DNA of 64,000 bases from Pseudomonas sp. GM79 (GCF_000282495.1 NZ_AKJE01000036.1:1-64000); one strand, 5' to 3'; shown: positions 45,994 through 54,857, numbered from the stretch's first letter. Notes: generated by a model not told the origin, from the sequence alone. A program made the numbers and translations.

Positions 45994-47385
45994 ATGACTG
46001 AGATCGTTCAACTCATCTCCCCGGTCGATGGCCGGGTCTACGCCGAACGCCGCCGTGCCGATGCGGCGCAGCTCGACCAGGCTCTGGCGGCGGCCACAGC
46101 CGCCCAGGCGCAATGGCAGCGCCGGCCGCTGAGCGAACGCGCCGCATTTTGCAGCGCCGCCGTGGACGCAATGCTGGCGATGAAGGCCGAGATCGTGCCG
46201 GAGCTGGCCTGGCAGATGGGTCGCCCGGTACGCTTCGGCGCCGGCGAGCTACGCGGTTTCGAAGAACGTGCGCGGCACATGATCGACATTGCGCCTGAAG
46301 CGTTGGCAGCAATTGAACCTGCGCCTGTCGCCGGTTTTCGACGCTGTATCAAACGTGAACCGTTGGGTACGGTGCTGGTCGTCGCGCCGTGGAATTACCC
46401 CTATCTGACGGCAGTAAATACGATCATCCCGGCGCTGATGGCGGGCAACAGCGTGATCCTCAAACACGCTTCGCAAACGCTGCTGGTCGGCGAGCGTTTC
46501 GCCGAGGCGTTACGCCGCGCCCATCTGCCTGAAGGCCTGTTCCACAACGTGCTGCTCGATCATCAGCAGACCGCCACGATCATCGCTTCAGGACGCGTGC
46601 AGCAGGTGAACTTCACCGGCTCAGTCGACGCCGGCAAGGCCATGGAAAGCGCCGCCACTGGATGCTTCCTTGGCGTGGGCCTGGAGCTTGGCGGCAAAGA
46701 CCCGGCCTACGTTCGGGCAGACGCCAACCTTGAGCATGCGGTGGAAAACCTGGTGGACGGCAGTTTCTTCAACTCCGGGCAAAGCTGCTGCGCCGTCGAG
46801 CGTATCTATGTCGATGAAAAAATCTACCCGGCGTTTGTCGAGCGCTTCGTCGCCTTGACCCGCCAATACGTGCTGGGCAACCCGCTGGACGAAGCCACCA
46901 CCCTCGGCCCGCTGATTACGCCGAGCGCCGCTGAATTCGTTCGCGGGCAGATCGTCGATGCGCTGGCACAAGGGGCCAAGGCGTTGATCGATCCAAAGGA
47001 CTTTCCCGCCGATGCACCCGGCAGCGCCTATCTAGCGCCGCAGGTGTTGGTGGGCGTCACCCACCAAATGTCGGTGATGCGTGAGGAAAGCTTTGGCCCG
47101 GTGGTCGGCATCATGCCAGTGGCCAGCGACGATGAAGCCATCGCCTTGATGAACGACAGTGAGTTCGGGCTCAGCGCTTCTATCTGGACCCAAGATCTGG
47201 CCGCCGCCGAACACATCGGCGACGAGATCGCCACCGGCACCGTGTTCATGAACCGCTGCGATTATCTGGACCCGGCCCTGGCCTGGACCGGGGTGAAAAA
47301 CAGCGGACGCGGCGTCACGCTGTCGCGCCTTGGCTATGAACACCTGACCCGCGCGAAATCCTTCCATCTGCGCCATGAGATCTGA
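45994..47385 (+). CDS. Aldehyde dehydrogenase family protein
   Basis: A 463-residue NAD(P)+-dependent ALDH. The catalytic Glu is E231 in GLELGGKDPAYV and the catalytic Cys is C265 in FNSGQSCCAVERIYV, matching GQxC. PWNYPYLTAVNTIIPALMAG and QVNFTGSVDAGKA complete the cofactor site. It lies nine bases after the GS-like gene and three before the Fe-alcohol dehydrogenase, so the three are one transcript. It would oxidise a gamma-glutamyl amino-aldehyde in a glutamylation pathway, by analogy with PuuC. Confidence 0.92.
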   Translation: MTEIVQLISPVDGRVYAERRRADAAQLDQALAAATAAQAQWQRRPLSERAAFCSAAVDAMLAMKAEIVPELAWQMGRPVRFGAGELRGFEERARHMIDIAPEALAAIEPAPVAGFRRCIKREPLGTVLVVAPWNYPYLTAVNTIIPALMAGNSVILKHASQTLLVGERFAEALRRAHLPEGLFHNVLLDHQQTATIIASGRVQQVNFTGSVDAGKAMESAATGCFLGVGLELGGKDPAYVRADANLEHAVENLVDGSFFNSGQSCCAVERIYVDEKIYPAFVERFVALTRQYVLGNPLDEATTLGPLITPSAAEFVRGQIVDALAQGAKALIDPKDFPADAPGSAYLAPQVLVGVTHQMSVMREESFGPVVGIMPVASDDEAIALMNDSEFGLSASIWTQDLAAAEHIGDEIATGTVFMNRCDYLDPALAWTGVKNSGRGVTLSRLGYEHLTRAKSFHLRHEI

Positions 47386-47388
47386 GCC

Positions 47389-48549
47389 ATGAGCCTGACC
47401 GCGAACTGGAATTACCCCACGAGCATCCGCTTCGGTGTCGGCCGCATCGCCGAACTGGCCGAGGTCTGCCGCAGCCAAGGTATCCAGCGACCGTTGCTGG
47501 TCACCGACAGTGGCCTGGCGCGTGCCCCGATCACCACCGCGGCAGTGGAATCTTTGCGCGCCGCCGGCCTTGGCGTCGCGCTGTTTTGCGACCTCAAGCC
47601 CAATCCGATTGAAGCCAATCTGGCGGGAGGGCTCGATGCCTGGCGCGCAGGCAACCACGATGGTGTGGTCGCCTTCGGCGGTGGTAGCGGGCTGGACATG
47701 GGCAAGCTCATCGCGTTCATGAGTGGCCAGACCCGACCGGTTTGGGATTTCGAAGACATCGGCGACTACTGGACACGCGCCGACGAAAGCAGCATCGCCC
47801 CGGTCATTGCGGTGCCGACCACCGCGGGGACCGGTTCCGAGGTGGGCCGTGCGGCGGTGATCATCGACGAGCGTACGCACACCAAACGCATCATCTTTCA
47901 CCCGAAAATGATGCCGCGCGTAGTCATCAGCGACCCGGCCCTCACCGTCGGCATGCCGGCAAAAGTCACCGCCGGCACCGGCATGGACGCCTTTGCCCAT
48001 TGCCTGGAATCGTACTGCGCTCCCGGCTTTCATCCGATGGCCGAAGGTATTGCGGTGGAAGGCATGCGCCTGGTGGCCAATGCCCTGGTACGCGCCGTAC
48101 ACACCCCCTCCGACCTCGACGCGCGTGCGCAAATGCTGGCGGCTGCGGCGATGGGCGCTACCGCTTTCCAGAAAGGCCTGGGTGGCATGCACGCACTCGC
48201 CCATCCTGTGGGCGCCCTGTACGACACCCACCACGGCATGACCAATGCCACGTTCATGCCCTATGTACTCAAGTTCAATCGCCCGGCCATCGAAGAACGC
48301 ATCACCCGCCTGGCGGCTTATTTGCGCCTGCCCTCCCCAGGCTTCGACAGCTTTCTGGCCTTCGTTCTCAAGCTGCGCAAAGACATCGGCGTGCCGCATA
48401 CGCTGTTTGAACTGGGGGTGGATGACAAGCAGGTCGATTTAATCGCGGACATGGCGATTGTCGACCCCTGCGCCGGCGGCAACCCGCTGCCATTGACACG
48501 AACTGGCGCGGCAGAAATTTTCGACGCGGCGTTTCACGGCCGTCTCTAG
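47389..48549 (+). CDS. Iron-containing alcohol dehydrogenase
   Basis: A 386-residue group III (Fe) ADH: the nucleotide loop VAFGGGSGLDMGKLIAFM, TTAGTGSEVGRAAVIIDERT, VTAGTGMDAFAHCLESYCAP and the metal-binding HALAHPVGALYDTHHGMTNA with His residues. It directly follows the aldehyde dehydrogenase. In a pathway it would oxidise an alcohol to the aldehyde used by the ALDH, consistent with an amino-alcohol substrate such as an ethanolamine-like compound after glutamylation. The substrate is inferred. Confidence 0.92.
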   Translation: MSLTANWNYPTSIRFGVGRIAELAEVCRSQGIQRPLLVTDSGLARAPITTAAVESLRAAGLGVALFCDLKPNPIEANLAGGLDAWRAGNHDGVVAFGGGSGLDMGKLIAFMSGQTRPVWDFEDIGDYWTRADESSIAPVIAVPTTAGTGSEVGRAAVIIDERTHTKRIIFHPKMMPRVVISDPALTVGMPAKVTAGTGMDAFAHCLESYCAPGFHPMAEGIAVEGMRLVANALVRAVHTPSDLDARAQMLAAAAMGATAFQKGLGGMHALAHPVGALYDTHHGMTNATFMPYVLKFNRPAIEERITRLAAYLRLPSPGFDSFLAFVLKLRKDIGVPHTLFELGVDDKQVDLIADMAIVDPCAGGNPLPLTRTGAAEIFDAAFHGRL

Positions 48550-48706
48550 AGCAATCGTCTGTCCTGGCCAACGTGTGAGCACGAAAACCTGGATGGATTT
48601 CAACCGTTAGAGGCAGGAGCAGTACGACAGGGGGTTGAAGACAAACCCATTCGGCAACGCACAACGCGGATGGATGTGGATCAAAACCTGAACAAGAGCA
48701 CACGCT

Positions 48707-50272
48707 ATGAGTCCAGTAAGCCAACCCGGCGCCACCGCGCCACAAGACGACGACCTCAAGGTGTTGCACAACATGGGCTATGCCCAGCAACTCTCGCGAC
48801 GCATGGGCGTTTTCTCCAACTTTGCCATTTCCTTTTCGATCATTTGCATCCTCTCGGGTGGCATCAACTCACTGGCACAGGGCACTTCGGGTGCAGGCGG
48901 TGCAGCCATCGGTATCGGTTGGCCACTGGGCTGCCTGATCTCCGGGGTTTTCGCCATGGCCATGGCACAGATTTCCTCGGCCTACCCAACCGCTGGCGGC
49001 CTCTATCACTGGGGCTCGATTCTCGGTAACCGCTTCACCGGCTGGCTGACGGCCTGGTTCAACCTGTTGGGGCTGATCACGGTGCTCGGCGCGATCAACG
49101 TCGGTACCTATTACTTCTTTTTCGGCGCCTTCGGACCGGCCCTGGGAATGGAAGACACCATCACCACACGGATCACTTTTCTGGCGATCCTGACCGGCCT
49201 CCAGGCCTTGTGTAACCACTTCGGCATCGGCCTGACCGCAAAGCTCACTGACTTCTCGGGCTACCTGATCTTCGCCACGGCGCTCGCGCTGACCATCGTC
49301 TGCCTGATCGCCGCCCCCAGCTTTGAGTTCGCCCGGTTGGTGACCTTCGGCAACTACTCCGGCGAAGCCGGCGGCAACGTCTGGCCACAGGTGTCGAACG
49401 GCTGGATTTTCATGCTCGGCCTGCTCTTGCCGATCTACACCATCACCGGCTATGACGCCTCGGCGCATACCTCCGAAGAAACCCATCAGGCATCCGTGTC
49501 GGTACCGGTCGGGATGGTCAGTTCGGTGGCCTGGTCGTTGCTGTTCGGCTGGGTGATGCTCTGCTCGTTTGTACTGATGCTGCCAAGCATGGACGAAGCG
49601 GCGAAGCAGGGTTGGAATGTGTTCTTTTGGGCGATGGACACTCAGGTGAACCCGGCGATCAAGATGGCGCTTTATCTGGCCATTTTCATCTCGCAGGTTC
49701 TCTGCGGGCTGGCGACCGTGACCTCGGTCTCACGCATGATCTTCGCGTTTTCCCGTGACGGCGGCCTGCCCTTCTCCAAAGCATTGGCCTCAGTCTCACC
49801 GACCCATCGCAGCCCGGTGGCGGCGATCTGGACCGGTGCCACGCTCGCGGTGTTGTTCGTGTGGGGATCGTCCCTGGTATCGATCGGCGAAACGCCGGTT
49901 TACACGATCGTGGTCTCCTGCACGGTGATCTTCCTGTTCTTCTCTTTCATCATTCCCATCGTGCTGGGCCTGTTTACCTACGGGACTGCGAAGTGGCCGA
50001 CCATGGGGCCGTGGAACATGGGGCGCGGGTTTTACTCGTTGTTCGCCATCCTCTCGGTCCTTTCGATGGTGCTGATCTTTGTCATCGGCATCCAGCCACC
50101 GAACGATTGGGCGCTGTACATCACGCTCGGTTTTCTGATTCTGACGGCGATTGTCTGGTTCGCCTTTGAAGCCCGGCGCTTCCAGGGTCCACCTGTAGGC
50201 GACATGATCATCAAGCGTCAGGCAGAAATTGCAGCGGCTGAAGAGGCGTTGAACAAACAGGCTGGGAGCTGA
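48707..50272 (+). CDS. APC-family amino acid/amine permease
   Basis: A 521-residue transporter with about 12 helices in the APC superfamily, of the amino-acid/GABA or choline permease type. The start region NMGYAQQLSRRMGVFSNFAI and SIICILSGGINSLAQGTSGA, followed by SSAYPTAGGLYHWGSILGNR and GYDASAHTSEETHQAS, are typical of the GabP/UctT and BAT1-like group. It closes the GS-ALDH-ADH cluster after a gap of about 160 bases and probably imports its substrate. Confidence 0.9.
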   Translation: MSPVSQPGATAPQDDDLKVLHNMGYAQQLSRRMGVFSNFAISFSIICILSGGINSLAQGTSGAGGAAIGIGWPLGCLISGVFAMAMAQISSAYPTAGGLYHWGSILGNRFTGWLTAWFNLLGLITVLGAINVGTYYFFFGAFGPALGMEDTITTRITFLAILTGLQALCNHFGIGLTAKLTDFSGYLIFATALALTIVCLIAAPSFEFARLVTFGNYSGEAGGNVWPQVSNGWIFMLGLLLPIYTITGYDASAHTSEETHQASVSVPVGMVSSVAWSLLFGWVMLCSFVLMLPSMDEAAKQGWNVFFWAMDTQVNPAIKMALYLAIFISQVLCGLATVTSVSRMIFAFSRDGGLPFSKALASVSPTHRSPVAAIWTGATLAVLFVWGSSLVSIGETPVYTIVVSCTVIFLFFSFIIPIVLGLFTYGTAKWPTMGPWNMGRGFYSLFAILSVLSMVLIFVIGIQPPNDWALYITLGFLILTAIVWFAFEARRFQGPPVGDMIIKRQAEIAAAEEALNKQAGS

Positions 50273-50301
50273 TTGCCATAGCCATGAACAGCGGGGGGCT
50301 G

Positions 50302-50456
50302 AGCGCTAATGCCAGTCAGTTAAGCAATCCATGTGGGAGCGGGCTTGCTCGCGAAGAGGGCGTGTCAGTCGACATTAATGTCGCCTGGCACACCGCTTTC
50401 GCGAGCAAGCCCGCTCCCACAGGTTTCGCATGCTTAACTGACTGGCATTAGGCGCT
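50302..50456. repeat. Composite REP with added outer arm
   Basis: A family A core (50332-50421) is enclosed by exact 20-bp arms, TAATGCCAGTCAGTTAAGCA (50307-50326) and its inverse complement (50431-50450). AGCGC and GCGCT extend the stem with one bulged base. Only this element and those near 53143 and 54858 have this outer arm in the window. Confidence 0.9.
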
Positions 50457-50498
50457 GCCCCTCCGCTTTTTATGAATCAACCAACAGGAAACACATAG

Positions 50499-51386
50499 AT
50501 GGACCGTCTCACGGCGAAAGACTTTGCCCCTGAACTGCTCGAACTCTACGACTACTACGCCCACGGCAAAATCAACCGGCGAGCGTTTCTTGATCGTGCG
50601 GCGCTGTTCACCTTGGGCGGCTTGACGGCAACAGCCCTCCTCGCCGCCCTGAGCCCGAATTATGCGCTGGCCGAGCAGGTGCAATTTACCGACCCCGACG
50701 TCATCGCCGAGTACATCACCTACCCCTCGCCCAAGGGTCACGGGCAGGTTCGTGGTTATTGGGTGCGCCCTGCCAAAGCCACCGGCAAGGTGCCGGCGGT
50801 GGTGGTCGCGCATGAAAACCGTGGGCTAAATCCTTACATCGAGGACGTCGCCCGGCGTCTCGCCAAAGCGGGATTCATCGCCCTCGCCCCTGACGGCCTG
50901 ACGTCGGTGGGCGGCTATCCCGGCAACGATGACAAAGGCCGGGAATTGCAGCAAACCGTCGACCCGGAAAAGCTCATGAATGACTTTTTCGCCGCCATCG
51001 AGTGGCTGATGAAACATGATGCCACCAGCGGGAAAGTCGGCATCACCGGCTTCTGTTATGGCGGTGGAGTCGCCAATGCCGCAGCCGTGGCCTATCCGGA
51101 GTTAGGGGCCGCCGTGCCCTTTTATGGCCGTCAGCCAAAGGCTGAAGATGTCCCCAGAATCAAAGCCCCGCTGCTGCTCCACTATGGCGAACTGGATACG
51201 CGCATCAATGAAGGCTGGCCCGCCTACGAGCAGGCGTTGAAAGCGGCCGGCAAGACCTATGAAGCCTATATCTATCCGGGCGTTAACCACGGTTTCCACA
51301 ACGACTCCACACCTCGATACGATGATGCCGCCGCCAGGCTTGCCTGGGACCGGACACTGGCCTGGTTTCGGCGTTACTTGGCTTGA
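50499..51386 (+). CDS. Tat-exported dienelactone-hydrolase-like protein (YghX-like)
   Basis: A 295-residue alpha/beta hydrolase. The N-terminus has a Tat-like motif ([20 protein letters not shown]) after a soluble 29-residue extension; the hydrophobic segment after the Arg pair is short. The hydrolase domain shows [20 protein letters not shown], the nucleophile motif GFCYGGG with Cys in the usual Ser place (DLH-type Cys), [10 protein letters not shown] and the His in [13 protein letters not shown]. coli YghX is similar. It lies just upstream of the DUF1843 genes and may belong to that system. The function is unknown. Confidence 0.88.
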   Translation: MDRLTAKDFAPELLELYDYYAHGKINRRAFLDRAALFTLGGLTATALLAALSPNYALAEQVQFTDPDVIAEYITYPSPKGHGQVRGYWVRPAKATGKVPAVVVAHENRGLNPYIEDVARRLAKAGFIALAPDGLTSVGGYPGNDDKGRELQQTVDPEKLMNDFFAAIEWLMKHDATSGKVGITGFCYGGGVANAAAVAYPELGAAVPFYGRQPKAEDVPRIKAPLLLHYGELDTRINEGWPAYEQALKAAGKTYEAYIYPGVNHGFHNDSTPRYDDAAARLAWDRTLAWFRRYLA

Positions 51387-51620
51387 TTAATCAAATAAAC
51401 ATAATGGCGATACGGAATAACACTTATGAAGAAGTTACTGAATAGATCATCCTTCATCGCCATTCTTAATATTGAACCTAGCGCCTGCTAACCCATCGCG
51501 ATTAATAAAATAATATTAAAAATTACGCTCCCATTATTCATTGCATATTTATCCGCGCCTGCTTAACTGCAAAAACTGCTGATGACAGCAGTGCCCGTAA
51601 ACACCACGGAAGGAACCGTT
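51387..51620. promoter_or_regulatory. AT-rich region upstream of the Y-X10-GDL genes
   Basis: This 234-base gap is markedly AT-rich (TTAATAAAATAATATTAAAA near 51502) against a GC-rich genome. It holds the inverted repeat AATGGCGAT (51403-51411) and ATCGCCATT (51456-51464). A promoter for the following three small genes is likely. No sigma box is assigned with confidence. Confidence 0.5.
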
Positions 51621-51809
51621 ATGAGCAATTCAACTCGCCATAGCATGCCCCCCTATGGGGTGGCCATCCAAAGCGCGATCAAGACCGGCGACCTGCCGCA
51701 AATGAAGACGCTATTGAAACAACGCGATGCATCCACACCAGAAAACAAAGAGCTAACTACCGCTTACGAGCAATTGGCCAAGGAAGTCGCACGCCTGGAA
51801 AAGCACTAA
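51621..51809 (+). CDS. DUF1843 protein, Y-X10-GDL motif carrier
   Basis: A 62-residue protein with no signal peptide. It carries the exact motif Tyr12-X10-Gly23-Asp24-Leu25 in PPYGVAIQSAIKTGDLPQMK, followed by a helix LLKQRDASTPENKELTTAYE and a C-terminal helix ending RLEKH. DUF1843 is about this length. The motif is shared with the next two proteins, and the radical SAM gene 1.6 kb on is of the class named for it, so this is probably a maturase substrate or core peptide. AAGGAACC precedes the ATG. Confidence 0.88.
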   Translation: MSNSTRHSMPPYGVAIQSAIKTGDLPQMKTLLKQRDASTPENKELTTAYEQLAKEVARLEKH

Positions 51810-51850
51810 CAGCTATTTCCGCTCCCCTTATTGCAATGGAGGCAATAACC

Positions 51851-52495
51851 ATGTCTGGCTCTACTCAGCAATCTGTCGGCTTGTTCCCGCTCGGCTACCG
51901 AATTGGTACTTCGGCACCGGGCGCACAAAGTCTGGCACTTAATCTTTTGGTCTTTACCCCTGATGAGACTGTAAACGGCACCGCCGCAATCACTCAGGCA
52001 ACCAACCCGCCGCTGGATGTGCATTCCGATGTCTGGGGCGAGTACACCTACCTGACGGTCATGTCACCCGGCGTCAGCAAAATCCTGATCACCGCACAAG
52101 GCAATCATGGCGGCTCGGGCTCCAATTCCATCGTGAATTTCAAGTTGCAACTGGTGGTGGGCACCGACTGGAAAGAAGGTGTCGCCAACTATTCGTACTT
52201 GAATGGTCAGCAGTGGGTCGAGGTCAACAATGCTCCCGCCCACCTCATTGAGGCGGTGCCGTCCCACGTCTCCCCGCTGCCGTTGGAGCCCGGCCCGGTG
52301 ATTCCGCCGGAATCATCGTATCCGCCCATCATGCCGCTGTACGCCGCACCGATCCAAAGTGCAATGGCCAGCGGTGACCTAGCCCAGATGAAAAGCCTGT
52401 CGCGCCTGGCCCAGCAGCAACTGGATCAGCAACCCCAACTGCAGACGGCGCTTGAAACGGCCAAGGAAGAAATCAGCCGGCAGGAACGCCGCTGA
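51851..52495 (+). CDS. DUF1842-DUF1843 fusion, Y-X10-GDL motif carrier
   Basis: A 214-residue protein. Residues 1-130 form a beta-rich DUF1842 domain (VWGEYTYLTVMSPGVSKILI, VVGTDWKEGVANYSYLNGQQ). A proline-rich linker (about 135-160, PLPLEPGPVIPPESSYPPIM) leads to a C-terminal DUF1843 part with Tyr164-X10-Gly175-Asp176-Leu177 in LYAAPIQSAMASGDLAQMKS. GGAGG eight bases before the ATG at 51851 supports this start over one five codons upstream. It is a paralogue of the next protein. Confidence 0.85.
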   Translation: MSGSTQQSVGLFPLGYRIGTSAPGAQSLALNLLVFTPDETVNGTAAITQATNPPLDVHSDVWGEYTYLTVMSPGVSKILITAQGNHGGSGSNSIVNFKLQLVVGTDWKEGVANYSYLNGQQWVEVNNAPAHLIEAVPSHVSPLPLEPGPVIPPESSYPPIMPLYAAPIQSAMASGDLAQMKSLSRLAQQQLDQQPQLQTALETAKEEISRQERR

Positions 52496-52549
52496 CTCGA
52501 CCACGAAATATGCCCGACTTGTCTTGAATACAAATAAGGGAGTAGCACC

Positions 52550-53131
52550 ATGTCAATCGGACTTTTTCATACCCGCCTCAATGTCAGCAATCACCTGCTG
52601 GGCGCACCGGTTTTAACCCTCGATCTGCTGGTGGATACCACAAAGAAAAAAGTCAGCGGGATTGCCAGTATTTTCCAAAGCACCTACCCGACCCTCAACT
52701 TCCGTGCCCGTGTATGGGGTGAGTATTCCGAGGCCAAACTGGTGCCGACGGCGGAGAACCACATCATCCTCACCCTGGCGGGCAGCCCGAGCGGCCCTCT
52801 CAGCCAGATCGCCCAGACCTTCGGTTTAAAGGGCATTTTAGGCGGCGATTGGGCGAGTGGTTATGTCGACTACAAATATCAGGAACAGGGCGTCTGGCAT
52901 TACGTGAAACACGCGGCGGTCAGCCAGGCTCCCGTTATTGTGCGCCCAGAGCATCCGCACCATGCGGTGCCGCTCTACGCCGTCGCGGTCCAGCAAGCGC
53001 AAGCCAGCGGTGACCTGGCGCAACTGAAGGCCGTGGTCAGCCAGGGTGAACAGCAACTGGCCCACAGCGGTGCGCTGCGTAACGCACTGGATCAGTTGAA
53101 CGTTGAAATCGCCCGGCTGGAGGCTCGCTAA
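52550..53131 (+). CDS. DUF1842-DUF1843 fusion, Y-X10-GDL motif carrier
   Basis: A 193-residue paralogue of the preceding protein. The DUF1842 part has FRARVWGEYSEAKLVPTAEN and LGGDWASGYVDYKYQEQGVW, sharing the VWGEY and GxDWxxGxxxYxY pattern. A short linker leads to Tyr143-X10-Gly154-Asp155-Leu156 in PLYAVAVQQAQASGDLAQLK. It ends NALDQLNVEIARLEAR. There is no signal peptide. The 54-base spacing to the previous gene and shared motif suggest one operon. Confidence 0.85.
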   Translation: MSIGLFHTRLNVSNHLLGAPVLTLDLLVDTTKKKVSGIASIFQSTYPTLNFRARVWGEYSEAKLVPTAENHIILTLAGSPSGPLSQIAQTFGLKGILGGDWASGYVDYKYQEQGVWHYVKHAAVSQAPVIVRPEHPHHAVPLYAVAVQQAQASGDLAQLKAVVSQGEQQLAHSGALRNALDQLNVEIARLEAR

Positions 53132-53142
53132 CCCGCACCCGG

Positions 53143-53280
53143 TAATGCCGTCAGGCAAGCATCCATGTGGGAGCGGGCTTGCTCGCGAAGGCGCCAGCAC
53201 AGTCAATATTGATGTCGCCTGACACACCGCTTTCGCGAGCAAGCCCGCTCCCACAGGGTTCCGCGCTTAACTGACTGGCC
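53143..53280. repeat. Composite REP with (diverged) outer arm
   Basis: The core family A pair is at 53166-53255. The right outer arm GCGCTTAACTGACTGGC (53263-53279) matches the composite at 50302. The left arm TAATGCCGTCAGGCAAGCA has diverged. It separates the third motif protein from the radical SAM gene. Confidence 0.85.
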
Positions 53281-53389
53281 CGGCTCACTTCAACAACAAA
53301 AGGTAAATCCGGTCGCGCCACTGCCCCAAGGAAGGCGCGAACACTTCGATGGATTCGTGCCGCGCACGCGTTGTGCGCAAGGATTTTCC

Positions 53390-54853
53390 ATGTCAGACAG
53401 TCGCCCTGCCCGCTACCTCAGTGAAACCGACCTCAAACGCTACGTGCCGGTGCATGTGGTCTGGGAAATCACCCTGGCCTGCGATCTCAAATGCCTGCAT
53501 TGCGGCTCACGCGCCGGCCACAGACGACCCGATGAATTGAACACCCGGGAATGCCTGGACGTCATCGATTCCCTGGCCGCCCTCGGCACCCGCGAGATCA
53601 CCCTGATCGGTGGTGAAGCCTATTTGCGCAAGGACTGGACGCAGCTGATCCAGGCCATCCACGATCACGGCATGTATTGCGCCATACAAACCGGTGGACG
53701 CAACCTGACACCGGCGAAAATGCAGGCAGCGGTGGATGCCGGGCTCAATGGCGTCGGTGTTTCACTGGATGGATTGGCCCCGCTGCATGACGCAGTGCGC
53801 AATGTTCCGGGTTCGTTCGACAAGGCGGTAGACACCTTGCGACGCGCCAAACAGTCCGGGCTTGCGGTGAGCGTCAACACACAAATCGGCGCGGCCACGT
53901 TGCCCGATCTGCCTGATCTGATGGACCTGATCATCGGCCTCGGCGCCACTCACTGGCAGATCCAGCTGACGGTCGCCATGGGCAATGCCGTCGATCACCC
54001 GGAGCTGTTATTGCAGCCTTATCAACTGCTGGAAGTGATGCCGTTGCTGGCGCGTCTGTATCGCGAAGGTGTCGATCGCGGCCTGCTGATGAACGTGGGC
54101 AACAACATTGGTTACTACGGCCCTTATGAACATATGTGGCGTGGTTTCGGCGACGAGCGCGTGCATTGGAGTGGCTGCGCCGCCGGCCAGACTGTGCTGG
54201 CGCTGGAGGCCGACGGCACCGTCAAGGGTTGCCCGTCATTGGCAACCGTGGGGTTTTCCGGCGGCAACGTTCGCAACATGAGCCTGCACGATATCTGGCA
54301 CTACAGCGAAGGCATGCACTTTGGCCGCCTGCGCGGCGTCGAAGACCTGTGGGGTTACTGCCGAAGCTGTTACTACAACGACGTCTGCCGTGGCGGCTGC
54401 ACCTGGACGTCGCACTCCCTGCTTGGCAAACCCGGCAACAACCCCTACTGCCATTACCGCGCGCTGGACCTGCAAAAACGCGGGCTACGCGAGCGTATCG
54501 TCAAACTCGAAGACGCGGCCAAGACGTCCTTCGCCGTCGGACGTTTTGACCTGATCACCGAGCGCATCGATACCGGCGAGACGGTCAGCAGCGTCAGCGA
54601 CAGCGGCCAGGTGATCAAGCTGGCCTGGGCAAACCAGGGCCAGAAATCGCCGGACGAAGGACGTATTCCACCGCAACTGGCGCTGTGTCGCGGTTGCTTG
54701 CAGTACATCCATGCGCACGAAGTGACCTGCCCTCACTGCGACGCCGATGTCGCCGCCGCAGAAGCCGTGCACCAGACAGACCGTGCGCGGCAACAAGCGA
54801 TCATCAACACCCTGACTGGCCTGCTGGGGATGCCGCGAAATACCTTGATGTAA
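53390..54853 (+). CDS. Radical SAM/SPASM protein of the Y-X(10)-GDL system
   Basis: A 487-residue radical SAM enzyme with the CxxxCxxC cluster Cys31, Cys35, Cys38 (LACDLKCLHCGS), then TLIGGEAYLRKDWTQLIQAI, VGVSLDGLAPLHDAVRNVPG and a SPASM-type Cys-rich region (WSGCAAGQTVLALEADGTVK, CRSCYYNDVCRGGCTWTS, PYCHYRALDLQKRGLRERIV). A C-terminal zinc ribbon CRGC...CPHC (Cys433, 436, 447, 450) is added. A family for radical SAM proteins linked to Y-X10-GDL peptides has been defined computationally, as I recall (TIGR03913). The start is the ATG after AAGGA at 53390. Confidence 0.9.
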   Translation: MSDSRPARYLSETDLKRYVPVHVVWEITLACDLKCLHCGSRAGHRRPDELNTRECLDVIDSLAALGTREITLIGGEAYLRKDWTQLIQAIHDHGMYCAIQTGGRNLTPAKMQAAVDAGLNGVGVSLDGLAPLHDAVRNVPGSFDKAVDTLRRAKQSGLAVSVNTQIGAATLPDLPDLMDLIIGLGATHWQIQLTVAMGNAVDHPELLLQPYQLLEVMPLLARLYREGVDRGLLMNVGNNIGYYGPYEHMWRGFGDERVHWSGCAAGQTVLALEADGTVKGCPSLATVGFSGGNVRNMSLHDIWHYSEGMHFGRLRGVEDLWGYCRSCYYNDVCRGGCTWTSHSLLGKPGNNPYCHYRALDLQKRGLRERIVKLEDAAKTSFAVGRFDLITERIDTGETVSSVSDSGQVIKLAWANQGQKSPDEGRIPPQLALCRGCLQYIHAHEVTCPHCDADVAAAEAVHQTDRARQQAIINTLTGLLGMPRNTLM

Positions 54854-54857
54854 GGGA

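Noticed and set aside
51387..51620. Genomic island boundary in the AT-rich gap before the DUF1843 genes
   Set aside because: The low GC is limited to the intergenic stretch. The flanking coding sequences are GC-rich like the rest, and no integrase, tRNA or att-like direct repeat is visible.
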